Shown here: one piece after another, positions 18,113-27,055 of the stretch
How the letters are laid out: each line of letters begins with the position of its first letter
Position numbering within the stretch: the first letter of the stretch is position 1
NCBI GenBank assembly: GCA_934129745.1
Contig: CAKOWZ010000008.1
Span: forward strand, 12,840 to 76,839
DNA: 64,000 nt
Reading direction: 5' to 3'
DNA from: an uncultured Clostridia bacterium
Lineage (GTDB): Bacteria; Bacillota; Clostridia; TANB77; CAG-508
Position numbers and translations under genes: made by a program
Notes under the pieces: generated by a model
Seen by the model: only the letters and a program-made list of their open reading frames with translations
Told to the model about the DNA's origin: nothing
Databases searched by the model: none

Positions 18113-18886
18113 ATGAAAATATTAGCAATAGGTGACCTTGTAGGAGAAGGTGCCGTAAAAAAATTAAAAAAAGAATTACCAAAGATTAGACAAGAAAATA
18201 ATATAGATTTTGTAATAGTTAATGCTGAAAATTCAGCAGGTGGAATGGGAATTACAACTAAAATTTTTGATGATTTATTAGATATGAATGTTGATGCAAT
18301 AACAATGGGAAATCATACTTGGGGAAAAAAAGATATTTTTAGTTTTATAGATCATCCTAAATTATTAAGACCGGCAAATTATTCAAAAGGAGTAGTAGGA
18401 AAAGGTCTTGGAATTTATGAATGTAAAGGTAAAAAAATTGCTGTTATAAATTTAATAGGAAGAACAGATATGAATGTTTTATCAGAAAATCCATTCACAG
18501 TAGCAAATGAGATGGTTGATAATTTACAAGGAAAAGTTGATATGATTTTTATTGATTTTCATGCAGAAGCAACAGCTGAAAAGATTGCTATGGGAATATA
18601 TTTAGATGGAAAAATTACAGCATTATATGGAACACATACACATGTTCAAACAGCTGATGAACAGATTTTAGAAAAAGGAACAGGTTATATTTCAGATATT
18701 GGAATGACAGGTCCAAAATATTCTGTTATTGGAATGAATCCAGAAGCATCTATTAAAAGATTTGTTACATCATTACCAGAAAGATATAGATTAGCTGAAG
18801 GTGAATGTATTTTAAATGGATGTATATTTGAAGTTAATGACGAAACTTGTCGAATAATGAAAATAAATAGAATAAATATGCGATAA
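18113..18886 (+). CDS. ymdB: YmdB-type metallophosphoesterase
   Basis: A 257-residue protein with IGDLVGEGA, NAENSAGGMGIT, TMGNHTWG, IDFHAEATAEK and YGTHTHVQTAD motifs, all characteristic of the TIGR00282/YmdB family of dinuclear metal phosphodiesterases. In Bacillus YmdB affects biofilm and motility decisions and hydrolyses cyclic nucleotides. GAAAGGA precedes ATG 18113. Position between rny and spoVS supports the assignment. Confidence 0.95.
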   Translation: MKILAIGDLVGEGAVKKLKKELPKIRQENNIDFVIVNAENSAGGMGITTKIFDDLLDMNVDAITMGNHTWGKKDIFSFIDHPKLLRPANYSKGVVGKGLGIYECKGKKIAVINLIGRTDMNVLSENPFTVANEMVDNLQGKVDMIFIDFHAEATAEKIAMGIYLDGKITALYGTHTHVQTADEQILEKGTGYISDIGMTGPKYSVIGMNPEASIKRFVTSLPERYRLAEGECILNGCIFEVNDETCRIMKINRINMR

Positions 18887-19020
18887 TTGGAAAATATTGT
18901 AAATTCTTGACGAACGATTCTTTGGTTTTTTCTTAGAAACTACTAGACTTTTCGCACTTCATATATTATAAATATAATTGTAGTTGAGAAAACAAAAAAT
19001 TAAAATATAGGAGGCAAAAA

Positions 19021-19284
19021 ATGGAAGTTTTAAAAATCTCATCAAAATCAAATCCAAATTCAGTAGCAGGTGCTATAGCTGGATTGGTAAAGGAAAATAA
19101 TTATGCAGAGATGCAAGCAATAGGAGCAGGAGCTTTAAATCAAGCAGTTAAGGCAGTAGCAATAGCAAGGGGGTTTGTTGCACCATCTGGTGTTGATTTG
19201 GTTTGTGTACCAGCATTTGCAGAAGTTCAAGTTGAGGGTGAAGAAAGAACTGGAATTAAACTTATTATTGAATCTAGAAAATAG
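19021..19284 (+). CDS. spoVS: Stage V sporulation protein S
   Basis: An 87-residue Alba-like protein beginning EVLKISSKSNPNSVAGAIAG, with the highly conserved GAGALNQAVKAVAIARGFVAPSG block split here by one line of text only. SpoVS is needed for spore coat and septation steps in sporulation and is typical of endospore formers and some relatives. GGAGG lies 7 bases before the start. Confidence 0.97.
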   Translation: MEVLKISSKSNPNSVAGAIAGLVKENNYAEMQAIGAGALNQAVKAVAIARGFVAPSGVDLVCVPAFAEVQVEGEERTGIKLIIESRK

Positions 19285-19305
19285 ATTAATATTGAAATTA
19301 TATAA

Positions 19306-19335
19306 GGGGGCATACAAAATTGTATGTCCTTTTTG
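19306..19335 (+). terminator. Terminator after spoVS
   Basis: GGGCATACAA (19308-19317) pairs with TTGTATGTCC (19320-19329), then a T run. Confidence 0.85.
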
Positions 19336-19496
19336 TGTATTATTTAAAGTGAACATAAAATCAATTTTAAATATCTAGTTTTTAATTCAAAAATATTACT
19401 ACCAAAAACTTAATAAAATTTGGGATTGTAATATTGAAAAAATATATAAAATAATATATGATGTTAAAAAATTAAGAGAAAAGGAAATGCTTAAAA

Positions 19497-21068
19497 ATGG
19501 ATTCAAAAAAAGTTAAATATGTTTTTATAATATTTGTGTGTTTTATAATAATTTTTGCAATATTTAAAATAAATTCTAATAAAGATAAAAAACAAATAAA
19601 TGAAACACAAAATAATTCTGAAATTATATATCAAAACAGTATAAATCTAGGAGTTTCTAATGTAGACACATTAAACCCATTATTAACTAAAAACAAACAA
19701 TTAATTGATATTTATCAATTGGTATATGAGCCATTATTTAGTTTAGATAATGAATATAAACTACAACCTTGTTTAGCAACAGAATATGCAAAAACATCAG
19801 CTATGACATATATTCTTAAAATTAATAATTCTATAAAATGGTCAGATGGAAGCAATTTAACTGCTAATGATGTTAAATATACTGTTAATTTATTAAAATC
19901 AAAAGATAATCTGTATTCTGATAATGTAAAAAATATTGAAAGTGTTGAAGTTATTGATAATACTACAATTAAATTTAATCTAAATAAAGATATTTATTAT
20001 TTTGAATATAATTTAATATTTCCAATAATGTGTCAAAATTATTATGGTGAAGAAGATTTTTTTACTACTGGCAAAAAGTATATTGGAACAGGAATGTATA
20101 AAATCTTTGAAACCTCTGATAATCAGGTGATTTTAGAAAAAAATGAAAATTATAGAAATCAAGATGAAATAAATAAAAATATAGAAAAGATTTATATAAA
20201 TATTTTTGCAGAAATAGGTGAAGCTTATAATGCCTTTAAAATTGGAAACATAGATGTTTTAAGTACTTCAAGTGTATCATATGAAAACTATATTGGAACT
20301 ATGGGATATTATGCTAAAGAATATCGTGGAAGAGAGTATGATTTTTTGAGTTTTAATTGTAATGATAATATCCTAAAAGAAAAAGGTGTCAGACAAGCTA
20401 TTGGATATGCAATTGACAAAGATAATATTGTTTCCACAGTTTTTAACAATAAGTATTATACATCAGATTATCCACTTGATTATGGTAGTTATCTATATCA
20501 AAATAGTACACCAAGTTCTGGATTTAATCCTGAAAAGGCAAAACAAATTCTTAGTGAATCTGGATGGATTTATAACAATAATAGATGGAGAAAAAATGGT
20601 AAAATTCTATCTCTTACAATTAGCACAAATTCAAGTAATTCACAAAGATGTGAAGTAGCTAAAAATATAAAATCACAGCTTGAAAACATAGGTATTAGTG
20701 TTAATGTTTTAGAGGTATCAGATTGGCAATATAATGCTTTATTGCAAAACAAAAATTATCAAATTCTGTTAACTGGTGTTTATAATTCATATTCACCTGA
20801 CTTAACATATTTTTATGGAGAAAATAATTTAGCAAACTATAAAAATGATGATGTTAAAAATATGATTAATGATGTTAAAAACATTACTGATAAAAAGGTT
20901 TTAAGTGAAAAATATAAATCTATAATTGATATGACAAAAGATGATTCACCTTATGTTAGTTTATATAGAAATAAAAATACTTTGCTTTTAAATCAAAAAA
21001 TTGTTGGTAGTTTTGAACCAATAAACTACGGAGTTTTTAGAAATTTTAAAACTTGGAATAAAGAATAA
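19497..21068 (+). CDS. Peptide ABC transporter substrate-binding protein (family 5)
   Basis: A 523-residue protein with an N-terminal hydrophobic segment (8-24) and the family-5 solute-binding fold: DTLNPLLTKN, YEPLFSLDNEYKLQPCLATEY, IKWSDGSNLTANDVKYT and a GVRQAIGYAIDKDNIV block. The hydrophobic segment lacks a clear lipobox, so it may be membrane-anchored rather than lipidated. No permease or ATPase genes are adjacent, so it is an orphan binding protein whose oligopeptide ligand is inferred from family only. The start AAATGG is preceded by an AAGGAAATG stretch. Confidence 0.88.
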   Translation: MDSKKVKYVFIIFVCFIIIFAIFKINSNKDKKQINETQNNSEIIYQNSINLGVSNVDTLNPLLTKNKQLIDIYQLVYEPLFSLDNEYKLQPCLATEYAKTSAMTYILKINNSIKWSDGSNLTANDVKYTVNLLKSKDNLYSDNVKNIESVEVIDNTTIKFNLNKDIYYFEYNLIFPIMCQNYYGEEDFFTTGKKYIGTGMYKIFETSDNQVILEKNENYRNQDEINKNIEKIYINIFAEIGEAYNAFKIGNIDVLSTSSVSYENYIGTMGYYAKEYRGREYDFLSFNCNDNILKEKGVRQAIGYAIDKDNIVSTVFNNKYYTSDYPLDYGSYLYQNSTPSSGFNPEKAKQILSESGWIYNNNRWRKNGKILSLTISTNSSNSQRCEVAKNIKSQLENIGISVNVLEVSDWQYNALLQNKNYQILLTGVYNSYSPDLTYFYGENNLANYKNDDVKNMINDVKNITDKKVLSEKYKSIIDMTKDDSPYVSLYRNKNTLLLNQKIVGSFEPINYGVFRNFKTWNKE

Positions 21069-21098
21069 AAACAAAAGATAATTTTTTTGAAAAATGTA

Positions 21099-21128
21099 TT
21101 GACAAAGGATTAGATATAATGATATATT
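21099..21128 (+). promoter_or_regulatory. recA promoter
   Basis: TTGACA (21099-21104), 18-base spacer, TATATT (21123-21128). Confidence 0.7.
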
Positions 21129-21142
21129 ATATAAAGTGATAC

Positions 21143-21154
21143 AAACAAATGTTT
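21143..21154. promoter_or_regulatory. Candidate LexA (SOS) box of recA
   Basis: AAACAAATGTTT lies just after the recA -10 box. It approximates the clostridial LexA consensus GAAC-N4-GTT(C/T). A matching site lies at 49511. Confidence 0.45.
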
Positions 21155-21177
21155 ATTAGGAAAAGGAGAGGTTAATT

Positions 21178-22227
21178 ATGGAAAACGCAGAAAAAAGAAA
21201 AGCATTAGATGCAGCCATAGGGCAAATCGAAAAACAATTTGGAAAAGGTTCAGTAATGAAATTAGGAGATTTTACAGCAATGAATGTAGAAGCTATACCA
21301 ACAGGTGCATTAAGCCTTGATGTAGCATTAGGTATAGGAGGAATTCCAAGAGGAAGAATTATCGAAGTTTTTGGACCAGAATCTTCAGGAAAAACAACAC
21401 TTACTTTACACATGATTGCTGAAGCACAAAAATTAGGTGGAGAAGCGGCATTTATTGATGCTGAACATGCATTAGATCCTGTTTATGCTAAGCATTTGGG
21501 AGTTGATATAGATAACTTAATAGTTTCACAACCAGATACTGGTGAACAAGCATTAGAAATTGCTGAAGCATTAGTAAGAAGTGGAGCATTAGATATAATT
21601 GTAGTAGATTCAGTTGCTGCATTAGTTCCAAAAGCTGAAATAGATGGAGATATGGGAGATTCACATATTGGTCTACAAGCAAGATTAATGTCACAAGCAT
21701 TACGTAAATTAGCAGGAGCGATTAATAAAACTAAAACTGTAATTGTATTTATTAACCAATTAAGAGAAAAAGTAGGAGTTATGTTTGGAAACCCAGAAAC
21801 AACACCAGGTGGACGTGCTTTGAAATTTTATTCATCAGTAAGATTAGATATTAGAAAAATAGAAAATTTAAAACAAGATGGTGAAGTTGTAGGAAATAGA
21901 GCAAGAGTTAAAGTTGTTAAAAACAAAGTTGCTCCACCATTCAGAGAAGCAGAATTTGACATTATGTATGGAAAAGGAATTTCTAAAGAAGGAAATATAG
22001 TTGATTTAGCAGTAAATCTTGATATTATTGAAAAAAGTGGTTCTTGGTTTAGTTATAATGAAACAAGAATTGGACAAGGAAGAGAAAATGTAAAAAAATT
22101 CTTAATTGAAAATCCTGAAATAAAGAAAGAAATTGAAGATAAAATTAGAGATAATTTTAACAAAGCATTTGAAAAAAGTTTAGGAGATGTTCAAGAAACA
22201 GAAGAAAATGAAGAAGAGGAAGAATAA
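21178..22227 (+). CDS. recA: Recombinase A
   Basis: The 349-residue protein has Walker A GPESSGKTT, the DAEHALDP segment, Walker B with IIVVDSVAALVP, the DNA-binding L1 and L2 loops (INQLREKVGVMFGNPETTPGG) and an acidic C-terminal tail. RecA catalyses homologous recombination and induces the SOS response. AGGAGAGG precedes ATG 21178. It is followed by recX with only a 3-base gap, so the two are likely cotranscribed. Full length. Confidence 0.99.
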   Translation: MENAEKRKALDAAIGQIEKQFGKGSVMKLGDFTAMNVEAIPTGALSLDVALGIGGIPRGRIIEVFGPESSGKTTLTLHMIAEAQKLGGEAAFIDAEHALDPVYAKHLGVDIDNLIVSQPDTGEQALEIAEALVRSGALDIIVVDSVAALVPKAEIDGDMGDSHIGLQARLMSQALRKLAGAINKTKTVIVFINQLREKVGVMFGNPETTPGGRALKFYSSVRLDIRKIENLKQDGEVVGNRARVKVVKNKVAPPFREAEFDIMYGKGISKEGNIVDLAVNLDIIEKSGSWFSYNETRIGQGRENVKKFLIENPEIKKEIEDKIRDNFNKAFEKSLGDVQETEENEEEEE

Positions 22228-22230
22228 TAA

Positions 22231-22686
22231 ATGATATATTCATTAGAAGAATTTGAAAAATTTGACAAAATGAAATCAAAAGTTTTAAAATATGTTATAT
22301 ATAAAAAAAGAACTGAACAAGAGATAAGACAAAAATTTGCAAAAGAATTTGATGAAAATATACTAGATGATATAATTGAAGATCTAAAAGAAAACAAGTA
22401 TATTGATGATTTCAAATATATTGAAAGAGCTGTTAGTGAATTTGTTAACTTAAAAAGCTTGTCATTAAAAGAAGTTAGATATAAGTTATTTTCTAAAGGA
22501 ATTAAAAATAATTTAATTGATGAATATTTTTCTGATAATATAGCTGAATTAGATGAATATGAAAAAAAATCAGCATATAAGATTGTTTGCAAAAAAAGAA
22601 ACATTATGGAAGATGAAGATATTAAAATATATCTTTTGAAAAAAGGTTATAAAGAAGAGAGTATAAAATATGCTTTAGACAAATAG
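22231..22686 (+). CDS. recX: RecX-family regulatory protein
   Basis: A 151-residue three-helix-repeat protein: VLKYVIYKKRTEQEIRQKF, DDIIEDLKENKYIDDFKYIER and SLKEVRYKLFSKGIKNNLID repeats match RecX, which modulates RecA filaments. It begins 3 bases after the recA stop, and its ribosome binding site GAAGAGGAAG lies within the acidic end of recA, indicating translational coupling. Confidence 0.9.
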   Translation: MIYSLEEFEKFDKMKSKVLKYVIYKKRTEQEIRQKFAKEFDENILDDIIEDLKENKYIDDFKYIERAVSEFVNLKSLSLKEVRYKLFSKGIKNNLIDEYFSDNIAELDEYEKKSAYKIVCKKRNIMEDEDIKIYLLKKGYKEESIKYALDK

Positions 22687-22702
22687 AAAGGATTGTTATG
22701 AA

Positions 22703-23467
22703 ATGCCAAATGTACTTACATTAGAAACAAATAAATATGAAATAAAAATAGATAATTTTGAAGGACCATTAGATTTATTATGTCATTTAATTGAAAAAAA
22801 TAAATTAGATATTTTTGAAGTAAAAATAAGTGATATAACAGACCAATATTTAGATTATATAAATGAGATGGAACAGATGAATTTAGAAGTAACTAGTGAG
22901 TTTGTAGTTATGGCATCTACATTGCTTTATCTAAAATCAAAAACACTTCTTCCTAAAGAATCAGAAGATGAAGAAGAATTAACAGAAGAACAATTATTAC
23001 AAAGAATTATTGAGTATAAAAAATATAAAGAAATAAGCAAAAAACTAAAAGAAATGTATGAAGTATATTCTAAAAGAGTTTTTAAATTACCTGATGAAAT
23101 ACAATTACCAAAACAGCAACTAGAAAAAGATTATGATAAATCTATAATTCCTGAAATATATGAAAAAATAGTTAACAAAAATAAAGTTCGTATTAACAAA
23201 AACGCTCAAAATATTCAGAAAATTGCTATTACTGATACATATACAGTTGGTAGTAAAGTTAAAGATATGTATAGGGAATTAATTAGACATAAAAAATTCG
23301 TATTTAACAAAATGTTTTCAGTAAAAAAACACAATAAAAATGAAGTTGTTACTGCATTTACAGGTCTTCTTGAAATGTCAAGAAGAAACAAAGTTTTAAC
23401 TGAACAAGAAGAATTATTTGGAGATATTACAGTTGTAAAAAAGCAAAATAAGAATGAAATAATTTAA
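22703..23467 (+). CDS. scpA: Segregation and condensation protein A
   Basis: A 254-residue kleisin with NFEGPLDLLCHLIEKNKLDIFEVKISDITDQ split motifs, the EFVVMASTLLYLKSKTLLP block and a C-terminal winged-helix part (VTAFTGLLEMSRRNKV). ScpA bridges SMC heads with ScpB in chromosome segregation. AAAGGA lies about 11 bases before ATG 22703; an out-of-frame ATG at 22696 is not the start. The usual partner scpB is not next to it here. Confidence 0.95.
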   Translation: MPNVLTLETNKYEIKIDNFEGPLDLLCHLIEKNKLDIFEVKISDITDQYLDYINEMEQMNLEVTSEFVVMASTLLYLKSKTLLPKESEDEEELTEEQLLQRIIEYKKYKEISKKLKEMYEVYSKRVFKLPDEIQLPKQQLEKDYDKSIIPEIYEKIVNKNKVRINKNAQNIQKIAITDTYTVGSKVKDMYRELIRHKKFVFNKMFSVKKHNKNEVVTAFTGLLEMSRRNKVLTEQEELFGDITVVKKQNKNEII

Positions 23468-23596
23468 ATGAAATAATATAAATTAATTAAATGAGATAAA
23501 ATAAATGAAACAAGTAAACAGTATGAAATGAAATAGTATAAATAGTATAAAAATGGAAAAAATAGTAATAATAAATCTTTTATATAAGGGGTTAAT

Positions 23597-24223
23597 ATGT
23601 TACTATTTTTTCGTATATTAGGAATAAGCATTGTGACCATAATCTGTATATTTATAATTCTCTATTTATTGTTTATATTTTCAGAAATAAAAATTATTAT
23701 AAATCAAATAAAGTTTATATATTTTTTTGGGAAAAAAGAAATAAAATATGATTGTAAAATAGGATTATATTTATGTGGAAAAATAAAATGGTTAAGTTTA
23801 AAAATAAGCAATATGGAAAAGAAAAATAAAACAATAAAACAACATAATATATGTAGTATATTAGAAAAAAATATTGTAAAAAAACAGATCAAAAAAATAA
23901 AAAACAATAATAAGAAAAAAACAAGTGCTCAAAAGAAAAAATCATTTCAAACAATAAGAAAAATGATAAAAAAGGTGAACATTGACAATATGAATTTACA
24001 ACTAAAAATTGATACTGAAAATGCAATATTAACTTCATATTCAGTTGGGATTATTTCTACAATTATACCTAATTTAGTAAGAAACCAAATACAAAGTTTT
24101 AATAAAAACGATTACAAATTTAATATTATTCCTTTATATAAAAATCAAAATTATATTTACTTTAAATTAGAAAGTATATTTAGTTTAAAAGTAGTACATA
24201 TTATAAATATGTTAAAAATATAA
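23597..24223 (+). CDS. DUF2953-like membrane protein (YtfI position)
   Basis: A 208-residue basic protein with an N-terminal membrane helix (residues 7-27), a beta-rich stretch (KIIINQIKFIYFFGKKEIKY), a Lys-rich linker (about 75-120) and a C-terminal segment ending near a hydrophobic region. The weak fit to DUF2953 rests mainly on position: in Bacillus and Clostridia a DUF2953 gene (ytfI) sits directly before ytfJ, as here, with a 20-base gap. The ribosome binding site is AAGGGG. Function unknown, possibly sporulation-linked. Confidence 0.6.
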   Translation: MLLFFRILGISIVTIICIFIILYLLFIFSEIKIIINQIKFIYFFGKKEIKYDCKIGLYLCGKIKWLSLKISNMEKKNKTIKQHNICSILEKNIVKKQIKKIKNNNKKKTSAQKKKSFQTIRKMIKKVNIDNMNLQLKIDTENAILTSYSVGIISTIIPNLVRNQIQSFNKNDYKFNIIPLYKNQNYIYFKLESIFSLKVVHIINMLKI

Positions 24224-24243
24224 TACGAAATTATGGGAGGAAT

Positions 24244-24666
24244 ATGAAAATGAAAGATCACCCTATAGAAAATTTAATGTTAACTGCAATGGAAAGCATT
24301 AGAAGCATGATAGATGTAAATACTATAATTGGAGAACCAATGGAAGTTTCACAAAATGTTACTATAATACCAATTTCTAAAGTAGGATTTGGTTTAGCAG
24401 CAGGTGGAAGTGAATTTAAAGACGAAACATTAGAAGCATATTTACGAAAACAAAATTGTGAAGAAGAAATACAATACAGACTACCATTTGGAGGCGGAGC
24501 AGGAGTAGGTGCAAGCATAACACCAGTTGCTTTTATAATAGTCCAAGGAGAAACAGTTAAATTATTACCAGTAGAACACAGTAATTGTATTGATAAAATT
24601 TTAGATTACATGCCAGATCTATTTGAAAAAATAGGAAAGATAATTGATAAACCAATATGTGACTAA
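24244..24666 (+). CDS. ytfJ: GerW/YtfJ-family sporulation protein
   Basis: A 140-residue protein with HPIENLMLTAMESIRSMID, DVNTIIGEP, SKVGFGLAAGGSEF and the glycine-rich GGGAGVGASITPVAFI motif, diagnostic for the GerW/YtfJ family. In Bacillus YtfJ is a forespore protein connected with germination of spores by particular nutrients. GGGAGG precedes ATG 24244. A palindromic repeat follows. Confidence 0.93.
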   Translation: MKMKDHPIENLMLTAMESIRSMIDVNTIIGEPMEVSQNVTIIPISKVGFGLAAGGSEFKDETLEAYLRKQNCEEEIQYRLPFGGGAGVGASITPVAFIIVQGETVKLLPVEHSNCIDKILDYMPDLFEKIGKIIDKPICD

Positions 24667-24672
24667 TATAAA

Positions 24673-24709
24673 ATGTGAGCAATTGGGGACGCGTCCCAAT
24701 TGCTCACAT
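24673..24709. repeat. GGGACGCGTCCC palindromic element, copy 5
   Basis: ATGTGAGCAATTGGGGACGC followed by GTCCCAATTGCTCACAT; the most symmetric copy, with 16-base arms. It lies between convergent ytfJ and the thioesterase gene and may act as a terminator stem. Confidence 0.92.
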
Positions 24710-24734
24710 CATTAAGATATACTACATAAAAATA

Positions 24735-25457
24735 TCATTTAAATTTCAAAATAGAATGTAAAGTTTTTCCATCAGCACTTTTTATAACAATACAATGTTT
24801 ATCATTTTCTAAACAATAAGATGCTGTTATTTTATCATTAATTTTAATTTGATGTTTATATAAAATTTCGAATTCATTTAAATCATTAAATTCATTAGAA
24901 TCTCCAGGAAAAGCTTCAAGAGCAATATCTAAATAACATAGATTATTAACATGTTCATTAATATCTATATCAGATTTTCTAATTGTGTAATCTATTGTCT
25001 TTAAATATGATTGTGGTTCTGAAAGTTTATCTAATTCAACTATATCAAAAACAGATTTGTTTTCAGGTTGGTATAATTCAAGAAGAGTATTTTCTAATCT
25101 AGCAATTTTTCCTTTTAAAACATCAATTAAAATCCATTTAGATGAAATAATTGCAATAGATTCTCCTTTTGAATTAAATACTTCAAAATCCCTATAACAA
25201 TATAGTTTAGTATATTGTCTAGCCCAAGTTTTTATTGTTACAATTTCACCATATTTAGGTCTTGATAATATTTTTACCTTCCAATTTAATAAAGCCCATG
25301 AATAATTTGTTTTTTCAATATCTGTAACACCATAACCAATACTTGCAGAATGCATTTCAGCAATATCTTGCAAAATAGATAAAAAACCTTTATTACTTAT
25401 ATTTGTGCTTTTACCAAGCATAGTTAAACTAATTCTAAAATCACGTGTAAAATACAT
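24735..25457 (-). CDS. Acyl-ACP thioesterase
   Basis: A 240-residue double-hotdog protein. RDFRISLTMLGKSTNISNKG and LQDIAEMHSASIG open the first hotdog, followed by WALLNWKVKILSRPKYGEIV and TWARQY. The second has the IRKSDIDINEHVNNLCYLDIALEAF block, with the Asn and His used in catalysis by plant FatA/FatB and bacterial homologues. It releases fatty acids from acyl carrier protein. GGAGG before ATG 25457 is the ribosome binding site. Chain-length preference cannot be read from sequence. Confidence 0.92.
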   Translation of the reverse strand: MYFTRDFRISLTMLGKSTNISNKGFLSILQDIAEMHSASIGYGVTDIEKTNYSWALLNWKVKILSRPKYGEIVTIKTWARQYTKLYCYRDFEVFNSKGESIAIISSKWILIDVLKGKIARLENTLLELYQPENKSVFDIVELDKLSEPQSYLKTIDYTIRKSDIDINEHVNNLCYLDIALEAFPGDSNEFNDLNEFEILYKHQIKINDKITASYCLENDKHCIVIKSADGKTLHSILKFK

Positions 25458-25595
25458 AAAAATAGTACCTCCTCGATATGGTATTATATCATTTTTTTAT
25501 TTTTTTTCAAGGTTCATCTAATAAAAAGTTGACGTTTATGGCAAAGTAGGATAGAATGCGTTTAGTATAAAATAAAAGGGAAGGAGGCTATAATA

Positions 25596-25971
25596 ATGAA
25601 TAATAAAAATGACAGAAATAATTTTGAAGAAATAAACTTAAATCAAAATATGACAAATGAAAAAGATAAACACAAGTTTATTCAAGATTTTATAAATTTA
25701 TTATCAATGAAAATGATTAAAAATCCTGATAAAAATATATTTGATGAAAACACAATTTTAGTTATAGATAGATTTGAAGAAAATATAGCAGTTTGTGAAA
25801 ATCGTGAAACACGGTGAAATATCAAATATAGAAATATCAGAACTTCCTGAAAATGTAAAAGAAGGTGATATTCTTAGATATAAAGATAATAAATATGAAA
25901 TTGATAAAGAAAAAAGAAAAGAAATAGAAGATAGAATCAATGAAAAATTAAAAAACTTATTTACAGAGTAA
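25596..25971 (+). CDS. DUF3006-domain protein, needs a +1 shift at CGG 25812
   Basis: The DUF3006 core (ILVIDRFEENIAVCENRET) lies at residues 50-72 and normally continues into a GE-containing strand. In the zero frame, codon 73 is CGG (25812-25814) and codon 74 is the stop TGA. Skipping C25812 gives GEISNIEISELPENVKEGDI and then LRYKDNKYEIDKEKRKEIED, the expected end of the domain, stopping at 25971 with 124 residues in total. DUF3006 genes usually accompany ComEC-like beta-lactamase-fold hydrolases, and one follows here. GGAGG precedes ATG 25596. Confidence 0.82.
25812..25815 (+). other. Candidate +1 recoding site, ACA-C-GGT in the DUF3006 gene
   Basis: Codons GAA ACA CGG TGA in the zero frame; dropping the C gives GAA ACA GGT GAA. 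A stop codon directly follows CGG in the zero frame, which would also favour a pause. Confidence 0.62.
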
Positions 25972-26070
25972 AATAAAAAACATAATAAGTTTACGACACA
26001 ACAATTATGCTGCAATATGTAAACTGAAAGTAATAAAAAAACAGAAGAATAAAGTAGGGGGCAAAAACAA

Positions 26071-27006
26071 ATGAGTAATAAAAATGGTAAAAATGCAAAT
26101 AAAACGATTAGCACAATAATATCAATAATAATTTTATTAGTAATAGCTATTTTTGGAGGAGATAATATCCTAAATTCTTTTACAGCAAAAAGCCAAGAAA
26201 TTGATGGTGCAAATGTTCAAGGTTTGGAAAATGTAATTGTTCAAACAGGAGAAAATTGTATTTCAAAAATAGATGTAAATGAAGATGTTTTAAGAGTATA
26301 TTATTTTGATGTAGGACAAGCAGATAGTATATTAATTGTAAATAATGGTCAATCAATGTTAATTGATGCTGGAAAAAGAGAAAGTGGAGATGTTGTTGTA
26401 AATAATTTAAAAACAATAGGAATTCAAAAAATAGATTATCTTGTAGGAACACATCCGCATGAAGACCATATAGGTGGAATGGCGAAAGTTGTAGGAAATT
26501 TTGACATAGGAACAATATTTATGCCAAAAACTCCACATACATCTGCTACATATGAAAAACTAATTGATGAAATTGCTAATAAAAAGAAAAAAATAACAGT
26601 TCCAAAAGTTGGTCAAACATTTAAAGTAGGAAATGCTGATTGTGAAATAATGTCAATAGAAGATAATAAAGATAATTTTAATTTATGTTCAATTGTAATA
26701 CGAATGGAATATGAAGGAACAAGTTATTTATTTACAGGAGATGCTGAAGAAGAAAATGAATCAGCTCGTTCATGGCCACAAACTAATGTACTAAAAGCTG
26801 GACATCATGGTTCAAGAACAAGTTCATCTCAAAAATTCTTAGACCAAATAAAACCAAATTTAATAATAATTTCATGTGGTGCCAATAATGATTATGGTCA
26901 TCCTCATGCAGAAACAATGGAAAAATTCAAGAAATTGAATGCAACTATATATAGAACAGATGAAAGTGGTAACATATTAGTTATTCAACAAAAAAATAAT
27001 AATTAA
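26071..27006 (+). CDS. ComEC-like secreted metallo-beta-lactamase-fold hydrolase
   Basis: A 311-residue protein with an N-terminal membrane helix or signal (12-32) and the hydrolase domain of the ComEC/Rec2 type: YYFDVGQADSILIV, LIDAGKRESGD, GTHPHEDHIGG with the metal-binding HxHxDH, FTGDAEEENE and AGHHGSRTSSS. It lacks the ComEC membrane channel. Such proteins may be extracellular nucleases or phosphodiesterases. It follows the DUF3006 gene and probably forms an operon with it. The ribosome binding site is AGGGGG. Confidence 0.88.
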   Translation: MSNKNGKNANKTISTIISIIILLVIAIFGGDNILNSFTAKSQEIDGANVQGLENVIVQTGENCISKIDVNEDVLRVYYFDVGQADSILIVNNGQSMLIDAGKRESGDVVVNNLKTIGIQKIDYLVGTHPHEDHIGGMAKVVGNFDIGTIFMPKTPHTSATYEKLIDEIANKKKKITVPKVGQTFKVGNADCEIMSIEDNKDNFNLCSIVIRMEYEGTSYLFTGDAEEENESARSWPQTNVLKAGHHGSRTSSSQKFLDQIKPNLIIISCGANNDYGHPHAETMEKFKKLNATIYRTDESGNILVIQQKNNN

Positions 27007-27055
27007 GATATAGTTGCAATTAGATAATATAAATAACAGAAAAGGAATGAAATAA

